NCBI RefSeq assembly: GCF_000002995.4
Contig: NW_025062478.1
Coordinates: 1,922,001 to 1,986,000 of the forward strand
From: Brugia malayi
Lineage: Eukaryota > Nematoda > Chromadorea > Rhabditida > Onchocercidae
DNA: 64,000 bases
Direction: 5' to 3'
Under the pieces are notes generated by a model. It searched no databases, was not told the origin of the DNA, and saw nothing but the letters and a program-made list of their open reading frames with translations. Shown one piece after another: positions 12,321 to 23,168 of the stretch (positions are counted from its first letter, which is position 1; every line of letters starts with the position of its first letter). The position numbers and the translations under genes are program-made.

Positions 12321-12774
12321 TTGAAAACTACAATGACAACAAGCGTCTCCTGTAGGAGTTTAACACAGAGTAGCACACGATGATTCTTCACATAAATCCG
12401 GTCCGGAAATAACTGGATGCATTCTCGGCCTAAGCACCGGTACTGAATGACGTCTGGTGACCTCTGTAACGGTTTTTATATCTAATCATCAATATTTTTG
12501 GTTTTAAATTTCACCAAAAATAGATGCAGATGCAAAACAACTATAATTAATGAAAAGATATTGCAAAAGAGAAAATAAAAATAATTTAATTCATAAATAA
12601 CAAAAAAAAATGGAGTTGACTAAAAAGCGCGTAGAAGCAAAAAAGACCAAAAATGTCACACATTGAACAGAAATAATAAAAAAAAAAACGCGAGCTATGA
12701 GGAAAGATTGGATATTAGCAAGGCGACATGTTTTAAAATAAATTAAAAAAGATTGAAAAAGTGAAATGAAGTAA
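12321..12774. other. intergenic DNA, no feature recognised
   Basis: A less AT-rich stretch to about 12480 may be more LINE-derived sequence; the rest is A-rich with no identifiable element. Confidence 0.35.
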
Positions 12775-12955
12775 TATTTAGAAAAAAACTTCCACAAATC
12801 AAAATTTAATCAACAAGAAGCATAAAGTAAGTGAGCTTTATAAAAACTATAAAAAAGATATTTTGCAAAATGACAAATATAATAAACAAATGTAAAATGG
12901 CATGAAAAAAAAATTTTTTTTTTCGAGGAATAAAGTTCAATGATAAAAAGAAACT
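12775..12955. mobile_element. solo arm copy of the fold-back element
   Basis: This segment (from GAAGTAATATTTAG to AATGATAAAAAG) is close to the reverse complement of the left arm at 1308-1487. Shared blocks include ACTTCCA, TTTAATCAACAAGAA, GTGAGCTTTATAAAAA and ATTTTGCAAAATGACAAATATAATAAACAAATGTAAAATGGCATG (split across the line). It matches the left arm better than the two arms of the original element match each other. No second arm was found beside it. Confidence 0.6.
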
Positions 12956-13189
12956 TAGCAGTACAAAAAAAAAAAGAGTGAAAAGAAAAAACGAAAAGTA
13001 GATAATAAAATTGGAACGGATTTCGTAGACTATTTTGCTACTAATAGACCATGGCATATGGATATAAACAGTAAGAAAAAGTATTTCATAGTTCTCAATA
13101 TGAATGTTTAAAGTAATGATAGCTTTTCTTGGGTCATTCTATTAACTTTAAGTTGCCCAGGATAAGTTTGTCGAATTCTCAATTAGAAC

Positions 13190-13570
13190 CTATTTAAGCA
13201 ACTAGCATAATAATCAAGACGTCCAATCATTTCCTTTGATGATCCGTAGTTTGACTTATTATTTTCGTGGATAAGCTCATTCCCGTTGGGTTAGATAAAT
13301 TCATTTATTTCATTGAAAAGTTTTTGAATCTTTGACTTTGGTATTTCGGCTCCTTACAACAAAGTGTCAGACATACCTCAGTCACTTCGGACTGCAATAA
13401 TTTTTTTGTGAAATTTGGGCTTCTGACTTTCTAACTTTTGTAGCTTACATTGGTTCATCAGATTTAAACGAATAGGTTTAAAGAAGTAATCAGCACCAAT
13501 AAGATAGTCAACTGTTTTCAATAACTCGCTGAATCTCTCAATTGATTCTCAATTGATGTCTGAACCATTC
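13190..13570 (-). mobile_element. decayed LTR-retrotransposon fragment (BEL/Pao-like)
   Basis: On the minus strand, with stops and shifts, the frame around 13535-13440 reads LLKTVDYLIGADYFFKPIRL. 'DiLIGaDYfw' is characteristic of the BEL/Pao peptidase-like (DUF1758) region. Downstream pieces such as FHKKIIAVRSD and IQKLFNEINEF stay roughly in order. The copy is short and broken, and no reverse transcriptase or integrase was seen. Confidence 0.4.
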
Positions 13571-15119
13571 ATTATTGCGTAGGTAATAGATGGATGTTAG
13601 GATTATTACATAGTATCAAATTATATCTTAAAAGATTAAAGACTGACTGTAGACTGTGTGGTTCGAACAGATCTTTAGATGATAGATTATTGATCGTAAT
13701 GACATTCTTAGAGTATTCCATCAATGCATTAGGATTCATTGAAGTTTAAAAGTGTTTGGTATTATTCATGGCACAAATTAGAATGAACAATTGTTGGTCA
13801 TTAGCATGTACACTTCTATCTTATAGAATTAAACTAATTGTTTGAAATCGCTTTTGTTTTTCCTTTAGTTTTTATTTGCCATTTAAGTTACGCAGAGTTA
13901 CTGAAGATGAATATGAATACTAGATATATGCGATTTTTATATCTTTAAAAGAAATTACTTCCAACTATTCCTTACTATTTTATTAAATTGTTGTGCTATT
14001 TTAACTCTGTTGCAGAAAAAAGCAACTTTTGCATTATTTAATGATGAAAATGATTAAAGTATTAAACAAAAAACACTCCTTTCTTGCTTTTATGACCGAA
14101 CTACTTACTTTTCAATATTTTCATATTTTTAAGATTAAACTGAATATTCATATTATTAGGATCAAACCGATTTTTAGTTGGTTTACTCATAGTCAAAGTT
14201 TCTTATCAATTATATCAGCTCGAGATACTGTGATATTACATAAAATTATTGTGCTGAAATTGCTGAACCAAAAATGATATTAAATAAACAAATTATATTA
14301 CACAAATGATATCTTTGCAGTTGTAGAATAAAACTGTCAGTTATTGTTAATTGTCACATCAAAGTTTATTGCTGCATAAATTGAAGTTATAAGTAAAACA
14401 ACATACATAAATGTTTTTATAAATTAAATAGTAAAAAAAGTTTTAATTCTTCTAGATTCTGTTTTAATTAAGTTCTACCAATGATAGAAAAATATAATAT
14501 ATTTTAAAAAAATATATTTTGAACTTAACTGATTAGTTTTATTTGCATTATAGCTGATCCGCTTATATTTTGTCAAGGATTTTTGACATTTTATGCAAAA
14601 AAAAATTTTTTAAAATTAACTTTGAAGCAAACCTTCAGTTTAGAAAATAATTAAATTTGCAATTATAAATGATTATAAATATACTTTAATGACAGTTCTA
14701 GATACAACTATTTAAGAAATTTCGGCAATTTTTAAAAGTTTTTATAAATTAAATATTAATAAAAGCTTTAAATTTCTGTCTTGAATAAGTGCCAAAGATG
14801 TTAGAAAAATATAATTCACTTAAGAATGAAAAAAAAAAAAAAAACTAAGCCAAATCATAAGTGGAATGTATTTAATTATCAACTGGACTGCCTGCCTAAG
14901 ATTCGATGAGATGAAAAAACTAAATTGTCCTTTCGTTTACAGTTTTCCTAAACTGCCAGTATAAATTTCTCTTAATAAATTTTAATAAATAAATATAAAT
15001 AAATTCCCATTAACTATATAACCCTTTCCATTTTGATTATTACTGAACGGATATTATTGTTTGTTCCTGCCCATTTGGTTTTCAGAAATTCATTTCTCAG
15101 AAGAAAATTCCTTTCAAAA
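13571..15119. other. intergenic DNA, no gene recognised
   Basis: AT-rich DNA upstream of the left protease gene. An 82-codon frame at 14029-14277 is Ile/His/Phe-rich with no splice-consistent context and is probably chance. Nothing else was recognised. Confidence 0.4.
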
Positions 15120-15175
15120 TATAGTCAACATTGGCATTGTACTTGGTTGATAATAAAGCTGTATCAACAGACTTT

Positions 15176-15193
15176 CGTTCTTATTTAAGAACG
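15176..15193. promoter_or_regulatory. 8-bp perfect inverted repeat upstream of the protease start
   Basis: CGTTCTTA-TT-TAAGAACG lies about 50 bases before the ATG of the left protease gene, and identically (inverted) before the right one at about 23107-23124. It could be a dimeric factor site or a 5'-UTR hairpin; nothing in the sequence decides this. Confidence 0.3.
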
Positions 15194-15240
15194 AATGAAT
15201 GACGGTTCAACACTATCTAGAAAACTTAGATATCGCACTG

Positions 15241-18200
15241 ATGTGGACAATTGCGCAATTGGCGGTACTCGCCTTCTTAGCCGCTTTTGCTACTGCTGGG
15301 TGAGTTTTCAATAGATTTTTTCATCCTCTCTGCAAAATTTATCGCGAAATTAGGCAGTTTTCTCTTGCATGCTGGATTTATGTTAGTTGAAGTTTTATCC
15401 CAAATTATCCCAGAAGTTTTATCCTAGAGAAATTAACAGTCACAAATTACCTGAGAATTGCTACTTCTCAGGACAGAGCATACATATTCACAAGCAAAAA
15501 ATGCAATCGTAACATCTGCATGCACGATCTGCAGTCATCAGAAAACCAGCGAAAATACCGATAATTCGGGATTAGTTTATTTATAGCAAGAAAAACCAAG
15601 GCTTAAACTTATTATGAATAGAACAATTTTCAGCGAAATAGAACAGCTGAAAGAAGTTCTAGGAAAGTTTGACAAAGATTACAAACAGGGCAATATGACG
15701 AGACTTGCGTCCGATTTCAGAAGTGCATTGAAGGAATATGGCGATGGTTTCGTTTTCCTTCTTATTTCACTTCAAATTTTAACCTTTTGAATGAAGGAAA
15801 CCACTTAAATTAATTTTCATCTGAATTTATTGTAGCAGAAAAGTTAGATTTAAAAATTAAGAATTGTCATATTTTCAGGACAACAAGGGTGAGCACGATT
15901 CTATTTCACTGAGTACCATATGATTTCTATTGCAGAATTCTGATGGCATTGACTGAATAAAGCATTTGAAGCTTATAACATAATTTGAGAATTGCTTACC
16001 TTCAACACTTCTGATTGCATTTTTCTTTTTATGGGTGGCTAATAAAGCACTCTCGGAATGCAGCATAAAGGCGCAGAATCTGAAAATTAATGAAATAACA
16101 AGACGAATAGTTCAATTCATAAATTCTTCTAATCCCGTAGGAAATTGAAAACAGATTGCATAGTTTTCTTTGGAGCTATCTTAGGAATATAGTGGGTATT
16201 ACTAAAATATCTAACTAAACTAAAGCAAGTAGAGATTGTCTCTAATTTTTCGCTCGTAAAAATTCTTGAAAATGAACCCCATTCAAAAATTACTGTAAAT
16301 TTAAACAGCAAATCGACCGTTGTGCAAGAATTCTTGAAAAAAATGGAGAGCAATGGCGAGCAACGAGCAATGGAAAAATTAGAAACCGAATGGAAAGATT
16401 ATGTAACCGCTCTCGGTACAGTTTTCCATCATTGATACTTCAGTATTTCAGAAAAGTAACTCAGTTCTGTGTGCATTTTCATTTCAGTTTTAAATTTTTC
16501 TTTTGTAGAACTAAAATTTTAGACGAAAGAGCAAAATTACTGTGAAATAATTCTTGCAATTTGCAGGAAAACATTACGATCAAAAGGAAACCAATTTTAG
16601 AATGGCAATATTTGAAAGCAACGAATTAATGACGGAAAAGATAAATAAAAAATATGAACAAGGCTTAGTTTCTTATACAACGGCCCTCAATGACTTGGCT
16701 GATTTGGTAAGTAAAGTGAAATGGATTTTGAAAAAGAAAAAGAAAAAATGGGAAATGGGATAGCAATATTTGATTTTGATCTTTTTAAATAGGAATTGTT
16801 GATTTTACACCTTCGTTTTGATTCAATTCTAGACCGATGAAGAATTTATGGTGATGAATGGACTTCGACTGCCCAATCAAACTGATCTTCGTGGGAAAAG
16901 GCAGACTTCTGAATTTTATAAGTATGATGAAAGGGAGCAACTGCCAGATCTAGTTGATTGGAGAACGAAAGGTGCCGTTACACCTGCCAGAAATCAAGTA
17001 GGTTTTATAGACTTATAACTTGTAACATATAACGTCTTGTCCACAATTTCAACACGGATCAATTAGGACTTCTTCAATGATCAAGAACTTGGCGACTAAT
17101 AGCGCGTGTCACAACATGATCATGACCTCAAGAAGTGAAATATTCAGGGGAACTTGCTAAGATTTTTCAAACGAGTCATAATTGATCGCAACATATCGAT
17201 TGGGAGTGTTATGAGATTTAGAGTTGAATCTGAATATAACTTGTAACTTGAATTTGACTTTCGTATGCTCAAGAGCCTTTCTTGATTGCTATTGTAGTTG
17301 GTATAGACGAATGCTTTGAATGAAAGATTTGTTGTAACGATTTTATTCGCTAACGACCACAATATGTAGGTGTTTAACTATAGCAGCAATAGTGATAATT
17401 TCATATAGCACCAACAAATGAAATGAAGGAAATGGATAAATGAATAAATTGTTGGAGAAATGAGTGAACTGTGAGTGGGGGAGAGCAGCTGAGCTGTAGC
17501 GTACTGATAAGGAAGAACTGAGAAAACTGATGAAGACAAAAGATTTAAATTCTTATATAGTGGGCACTGACTTGCAGCAAGAGTATAATTGTTGAGTAAT
17601 GAGCTATCAGATGATCGTTACTCTTTAAGAAGTAGGTTTTAATATTGTAGATTCTCAACGAATGACTATTAGCTTAGGAACCTTTACGATTTTTTTTTAC
17701 ATAGTTCAATCCTTACATATTTCGACATAGCAAGTAAATTTGATTTGGAACAAAGAGTATTTAACATATTAAACAATGTACATATACCCGTTGTTATCAG
17801 ATGAAAATGTCTAGACAAGAGATAAGCTCAGCTACAATGGGAAGATGAGTGCTGGAATAATGGTTGCTTACAATTTACAATTTGAAACAGTTCTATACTT
17901 CTAGTGTTCATTTAAGACAAATTGTAGTATTATGGATTAGTACAATTTTGCGTGATATATTTTGTAAATTATTTGGTGAATCGTGAGATTATTTCGAGTT
18001 TCTCGACAAAGGAATGTGTAAACTAAAAATGCATGCAGTGCGGCGGTATTGATGTATAGTGATTATTTGCGCTGAAGTTTGATTAGTTTACATTTGAATG
18101 GTTCTAAATAGATAGTTTAATTTTTTGAACTAATTTTGCAGGGACAGTGTGGTAGTTGTTATGCATTCGCTACAGCTGCAGCATTGGAAGCTTATCATAA

Positions 18201-19084
18201 GCAGAGGACTGGAAGACTTCTTGATTTATCCCCTCAAAATATTGTTGACTGTACAGAGAACTATGGTTGTGATGGTGGCTACATGGTTCCGGTCATTTTT
18301 TGATCTTTTTTGAGTGCCTAAAGATTTTTTCATCATTCACTAGCTTTTACTCTTGGTTCCAATTTTTCATTTTATGGGCTTAAGAGGATTTTCAGGTGTT
18401 CGAATACGCAACAAAAAATGGAATTGCAATGGAAACGAAATATCCTTACGTTGGGGTTCAGGAAAAGTGCAAGTGGCAAGAAGACATCGCTGTTGTCACA
18501 GACAATGGTTTTAACGAAATAGAACCGGGTGACGAATTAGCACTTAAACATGCCGTGGCCAAACGTGGACCCGTTGTTGTTGGAATTTGCGGTTCTAAGC
18601 GTTCTTTCAGATTTTATAAAGACGGTAAATTATAATGTATATCTCATCATAAGTTAGAGAATAATTAAGCAATTATTTGTGATAAATGTAATTAAATCAT
18701 TATTCAACTATCGGTACAACATTGTTTATTTCATTATATTTCGTTTTCCCATTCTTCAATATCTGTTATAGGCGTTTACTCTGAAGGAAACTGCGATGAA
18801 ATTGACCATGCAGTACTGGTGGTTGGTTACGGAACGGATCGCTCATATGGGGATTACTGGATTGTTAAAAACAGGTTTGCCGCAATTCATCTGTTTTTAT
18901 TTTGGTTTCCCTAAAAATTTTCTTTTAATGAAATGGACTCAGTTTATTGCTTTGCACTAATGCTAGTAGCAGTTGAAATTTTTTCAGTTGGGGTACAGAT
19001 TGGGGAAAAGATGGGTATGTTTATATGGCACGAAACAGAGGGAATATGTGCCAGATCGCCTCTATGGCTTCATTTCCCATTTAA
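15241..19084 (+). CDS. cpl: cathepsin L-like cysteine protease (papain family C1A), left copy, complete
   Basis: Confident exons: 15241-15299, 15634-15746, (16233 or 16309)-16415, 16567-16706, 16833-16997, 18142-18285, 18396-18624, 18772-18874 and 18988-19084. The start gives a signal peptide ([20 protein letters not shown]). The pro-region has an ERFNIN-like helix ([19 protein letters not shown]) and the NDLADLTDEEF block. The mature enzyme starts near [15 protein letters not shown]. The active site is complete: Gln and Cys in GQCGSCYAF, His in [10 protein letters not shown] and Asn in KNSWGTDWG. CGSCY replaces the usual CGSCW. The length is 388 residues with a 10-base micro-exon (15879-15888), or 410 if exon 3 starts at 16233. 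By family knowledge it is a secreted or lysosomal endopeptidase; filarial relatives act in moulting and eggshell remodelling. Intron 6 (1.14 kb) is about three times longer than in the right copy. Confidence 0.9.
15879..15888 (+). other. candidate 10-nt micro-exon in the left protease gene
   Basis: TATTTTCAG|GACAACAAGG|GTGAGC has strong acceptor and donor signals. Its length converts the phase 1 end of exon 2 into the phase 2 needed by an exon starting at 16309 (GG|C AAA TCG). The same site exists in the right copy at 22414-22423. The alternative is no micro-exon and an exon starting at 16233 after a weak acceptor (GCAAGTAG), which also keeps frame and leaves 22 extra residues. The sequence alone does not decide. 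Confidence 0.4.
17170..18000. mobile_element. insertion in intron 6 of the left protease gene, possible LTR remnant
   Basis: Both copies of intron 6 share a block near their 5' part (ATCAAGAACTTGGCGACT at about 17080 here) and a weakly matching 3' part (AATGCATGCAGTG, GAAGTTTGAT). Between them the left copy has about 800 extra bases absent from the right copy. The insert contains TGTTGTAACGATTTTATTCGC at 17330, a start reminiscent of BEL/Pao LTRs, but no matching end or target duplication was found. Identity of the element is a guess; the insertion itself is clear from the comparison. Confidence 0.4.
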
Positions 19085-19835
19085 TATTTACTAAATTTGA
19101 TATTGGAAGATATTTCTTGCACTTTAGCTTATGTGATATATGTGTTGAGGATGTTAATTATGGTTAATTATGACTTAATAAATTTTTGGTATTCAGAAGA
19201 AAAATGAATCAAAGACTATTTTATCAAATAAAAGTAAAATTTCTTGTCAATCCGCATACTATCTTAAAATCTGCCTTTATTAAACCAGGCTATTTAACTC
19301 TAAGTTATTTCCAACTAACTTTTTTTATTCATACCGTAATAAAAGTCGCAGAATACTGTAGATGTGATTAATTCATTACTGAAACATTTCTTTTAGCATA
19401 CGAAATTGTTGGAAAGTGTTAACACTTGCAACTTAAACATAGAAATTATTCGTCGAGCATCGATTAATGGATGATCACTTTTTAGCCCCCTTTTAGTAAT
19501 CAAAACAAAGAAATGTCATGATATCGTTATTTGACCAGAGAAATAATTCGTTTGATGTTCAAATCTCAACTTGCAGGAAAATGGGCAAAACAAAATTTAA
19601 TCAAAGGATAAGCAAATTATAAGCTAATAATTTGACGAAGTAATAATTTGCTACAAGATTTGATAACTGCTTGCTATACTAATTCAAAATTTCAAACATA
19701 ATTTATGAATGTTCTCTTTTTGCATGCGGCATATTTCATTATCAGAAATTTATCTTATTATTAAACCATAATTAGCATATGTATCAAATGTTAAATAGCG
19801 AAATAAATATCTTGTGAAATCAAAATTAATTAATA
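19085..19835. other. spacer between the two convergent protease genes
   Basis: About 750 AT-rich bases separating the two stop codons. It contains the AATAAA of the left gene at 19177-19182 and no other recognised feature. A 61-codon open frame at 19186-19371 has no family signal. Confidence 0.55.
19177..19182 (+). terminator. polyadenylation signal AATAAA of the left protease gene
   Basis: AATAAA about 93 bases after the stop codon at 19084, in the right orientation. Confidence 0.5.
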
Positions 19836-22800
19836 TCAGATGGGAAATGAACCCATCGAAGCAACGTGGCACATATTCCCTTTGTTTCGTGCCATATAAC
19901 CGTATCCTTTAACTCCCCAGTGGGTTCCCCAGCTGAAATTAAAAATCATAAATCCATTTAATTTCAATTCATTCAAAGCAGCCATAATATTTTATTTAGT
20001 ATTAAGAAAAACTTAAAGAGATACAACGACAAAAAATCATACCAAAAAAAAAAGTATGAAATAAATAAAGTATGAATGATTGTAGGAAGTGAATTGAGAC
20101 ATACCTATTTTTAATGATCCAGTAATCACCGTGAGTTCGATGCGTTCCGTAACCGACAATCAATACTGCATGACTTGGTTTAGTACAGGTATTACTGGAG
20201 TAAATACCTGAAAATTTTCAAAGATTAGAGATCAGATTAGAGTTTGGTATAATGTTTGTTTAAAATTTTCTCTTCATATATCCACTGCTTATTCCAAACT
20301 TAATTAATTCAAAGTATTTCAGAAATATTTCATTATAACATACCGGACTTATAAAATCTGAAACTTCGTTGATGTCCGGAAATTCCGACAACAACAGGTC
20401 CATGTTTAGCTACAGCATGCTTAAGTCCCAGTTCGTCGCCATCTCGTATTTCAAGATAACCTTTATCAGTGGCAACAACATCAGCTTTTCTCCATTTACA
20501 CGATCGTTTTGCAGTGAACACATACGGATATTTCGATTCTGCTACAATGCCATGCGATTTTGCATATGTGAACACCTGAACACTTTAAATAAGTGAGGTT
20601 TATCATTCTGATTATAAACAAATTGCTTACTTACCATTAATTCAAATATCTGCTAAGTGTGCTGCGGTAAAATTTTGGCTTAATTTAGCCAGCAAACATT
20701 AACCCAAAATTTGATAATTAAAATGGATTTTTCTTTAAATGTACAGAATTGTTCAGAAAATTTACAGAAAGGATTAGAAAATTACCGGAACCATGAAGCC
20801 ACCATCACAACCATTGTTACCATGTTCCCATGTGCAATCAATAACATTTTGTGGGGATAAGTTGACAAGTTTTCCAGTCCTTTTCTTATGATAAGCTTCC
20901 AATGCCGCAAGTGCACCAAATGCATAACAGCTGCCACACTCTCCCTACAAAATCAGTTTTCACTAGATTTTATCAATCTATCAGCCTATAAAAAAAATTA
21001 ATTCTTCTATTTAGGATGATTCAGATGCAAATCAATCAAATTTCGATCTCAAACTTCAATGCAAACAATCAATATGCAATGATATTGCTGCATTGCATGC
21101 ACTTTCAGCTCAAGCATCCAAATCGATATACTGTGATCAATCATGAATCATGAACTCTTGCTGTCCCGATCACGTGGCACAGTCGCCAAGTTCTCGATCA
21201 CTGAAGAATTCCGATTCGATCTATATTACTTGTCGAATTTGATCACATTGAAATCAAATCAACATGATATTACGGAAAAGAAGTTAAATGTAAATCCTAC
21301 TTGATTTCTAACAGGTGTAAGGACTCCTTTTTTTCTCCAATCAACTGAACTTGGTAAGCGTTCCCTTTGATCGTACTTGTAAAATGTATCAAAAGACTGT
21401 CTTTTCCCACGAAGATAAGTTTGATTGGGCAGTCGAAGTCCATTCATCACCATAAATTCTTCATCGGTCTAGAATTGAATCAAAACGAAGGAGTCAAAAT
21501 CAACAATTCCTATTTAAAAAGATCAAAATCAAATATTGCTATCCCATTTCCCATTTTTTCTTTTTCTTTTTCAAAATCCATTTCACTTTACTTACCAAAT
21601 CAGCCAAGTCATTGAGGGCCGTTGTATAAGAAACTAAGCCTTGTTCATATTTTTTATTTATCTTTTCCGTCATTAATTCGTTGCTTGCAAATATTGCCAT
21701 TCTAAAATTGGTTTCCTTTTGATCGTAATGTTTTCCTGTAAATTGCAAAATTATTTCACAGTAATTTTGCTCTTTCGTCTAAAATTTTAGTTCTACAAAA
21801 GAACAATTTAAAACTGAAATGAAAATGCACACAGAACAGAGTTACTTTTCTGAAATACTGAAGTATCAATGATGGAAAACTGTACCGAGAGCGGTTACAT
21901 AATCTTTCCATTCGGTTTCTAATTTTTCCATTGCTCGTTGCTCGCCATTGCTCTCCATTTTTTTCAAGAATTCTTGCACAACGGTCGATTCCCTGTTGAA
22001 ATTTACAGTAATTTTTGAATGGGGTTCATTTTCAAGAATTTTTACGAGCGAAAAATTAGAGACAATCTCTACTTGCTTTAGTTTAAGTTAGATATTTTAG
22101 TAATACCCACTATATTCCTAAGATAGCTCCAAAGAAAACTATGCAATCTGCTCCCAATTTCCTGCGGGATTAGAAGAATTTATCAATTGAACTATTCGTC
22201 TTGTTATTTCATTAATTTTCAGATTCTGCGCCTTTATGCTGCATTCCGAGAGTGCTTTATTAGCCACCCATAAAAAGAAAAATGCAATCAGAAGTGTTGA
22301 AGGTAAGCAATTCTCAAATTATGTTATAAGCTTCAAATGCTTTATTCAGTCAATGCCATCAGAATTCTGCAATAGAAATCATATGGTACTCAGTGAAATA
22401 GAATCGTGCTCACCCTTGTTGTCCTGAAAATATGACAATTTTTAATTTTTAAATCTAACTTTTCTGCTACAATAAATTCAGATGAAAATTAATTTAAGTG
22501 GTTTCCTTCATTCAAAAGGTTAAAATTTGAAGTGAAATAAGAAGGAAAACGAAACCATCGCCATATTCCTTCAATGCACTTCTGAAATCGGACGCAAGTC
22601 TCGTCATATTGCCCTGTTTGTAATCTTTGTCAAACTTTCCTAGAACTTCTTTCAGCTGTTCTATTTCGCTGAAAATTGTTCTATTCATAATAAGTTTAAG
22701 CCTTGGTTTTTCTTGCTATAAATAAACTAATCCCGAATTATCGGTATTTTCGCTGGTTTTCTGATGACTGCAGATCGTGCATGCAGATGTTACGACTGCA

Positions 22801-23062
22801 TTTTTTGCTTGTGAATATGTATGCTCTGTCCTGAGAAGTAGCAATTCTCAGGTAATTTGTGACTGTTAATTTCTCTAGGATAAAACTTCTGGGATAATTT
22901 GGGATAAAACTTCAACTAACATAAACTCAGCATGCAAGAGAAAAGTGCCTAATTTCGAGATAAATTCTGCAGAGAGGATGAAAAAAATCTGTTGAAAACT
23001 CACCCAGCAGTAGCAAAAGCGGCTAAGAAGGCGAGTACCGCCAATTGCGCAATTGTCCACAT
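19836..23062 (-). CDS. cpl: cathepsin L-like cysteine protease (papain family C1A), right copy, complete
   Basis: Minus-strand exons: 23062-23004, 22668-22556, (micro-exon 22423-22414, or none), exon ending 21886 (starting 21992 in the micro-exon model), 21735-21596, 21468-21301, 20944-20792, 20575-20344, 20207-20105 and 19932-19836. The product is 393 residues in the micro-exon model. Signal peptide and pro-region nearly equal the left copy (IFASNEL for IFESNEL). From exon 6 on the protein diverges: [32 protein letters not shown], a Cys-to-Ser change at VVVGISG, and [12 protein letters not shown]. The catalytic Cys, His ([10 protein letters not shown]) and Asn (KNSWGTHWG) are intact, again with CGSCY. 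It is therefore a functional-looking paralogue with different substrate-cleft residues, convergent with the left gene. Confidence 0.9.
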
Positions 23063-23168
23063 CAGTACGATATCTAAGTTTTCTAGATAGTGTTGAACCG
23101 TCATTCATTCGTTCTTAAATAAGAACGAAAGTCTGTTGATACAGCTTTATTATCAACCAAGTACAATG
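21418..23168. repeat. right arm of the ~1.75-kb inverted repeat
   Basis: Reverse-complement partner of 15120-16883. Exons 1-5 and introns 1-5 match the left arm almost base for base, while exons 6-10 and introns 6-9 do not. The boundary falls inside exon 6. Confidence 0.85.

Larger units (their letters stand above)
15120..16883. repeat. left arm of a ~1.75-kb inverted repeat holding the 5' half of a protease gene
   Basis: This arm is near-identical, introns included, to the reverse complement of about 21418-23168. Identity begins about 120 bases upstream of the ATG (CATTGTACTTGGTTGATAAT) and runs through exons 1-5, intron 5 and the first 17 codons of exon 6, ending abruptly after codon Thr of LPNQT. 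Differences are few: small clusters at about 16143-16147 and 16302-16310, a codon in exon 5 and scattered single bases. Confidence 0.85.

Noticed and set aside
15195..15310. Frame starting at the upstream ATG (MNDGSTLSRKLRYRT) of each protease copy
   Set aside because: It is out of frame with the protease. The ATG at 15241 gives a textbook signal peptide and joins exon 2 in phase.
16129..16353. 74-codon minus-strand open frame antisense to the left protease pro-region
   Set aside because: It overlaps the coding exon of the protease, has no family signal and is absent as an open frame of the same kind in the right copy.
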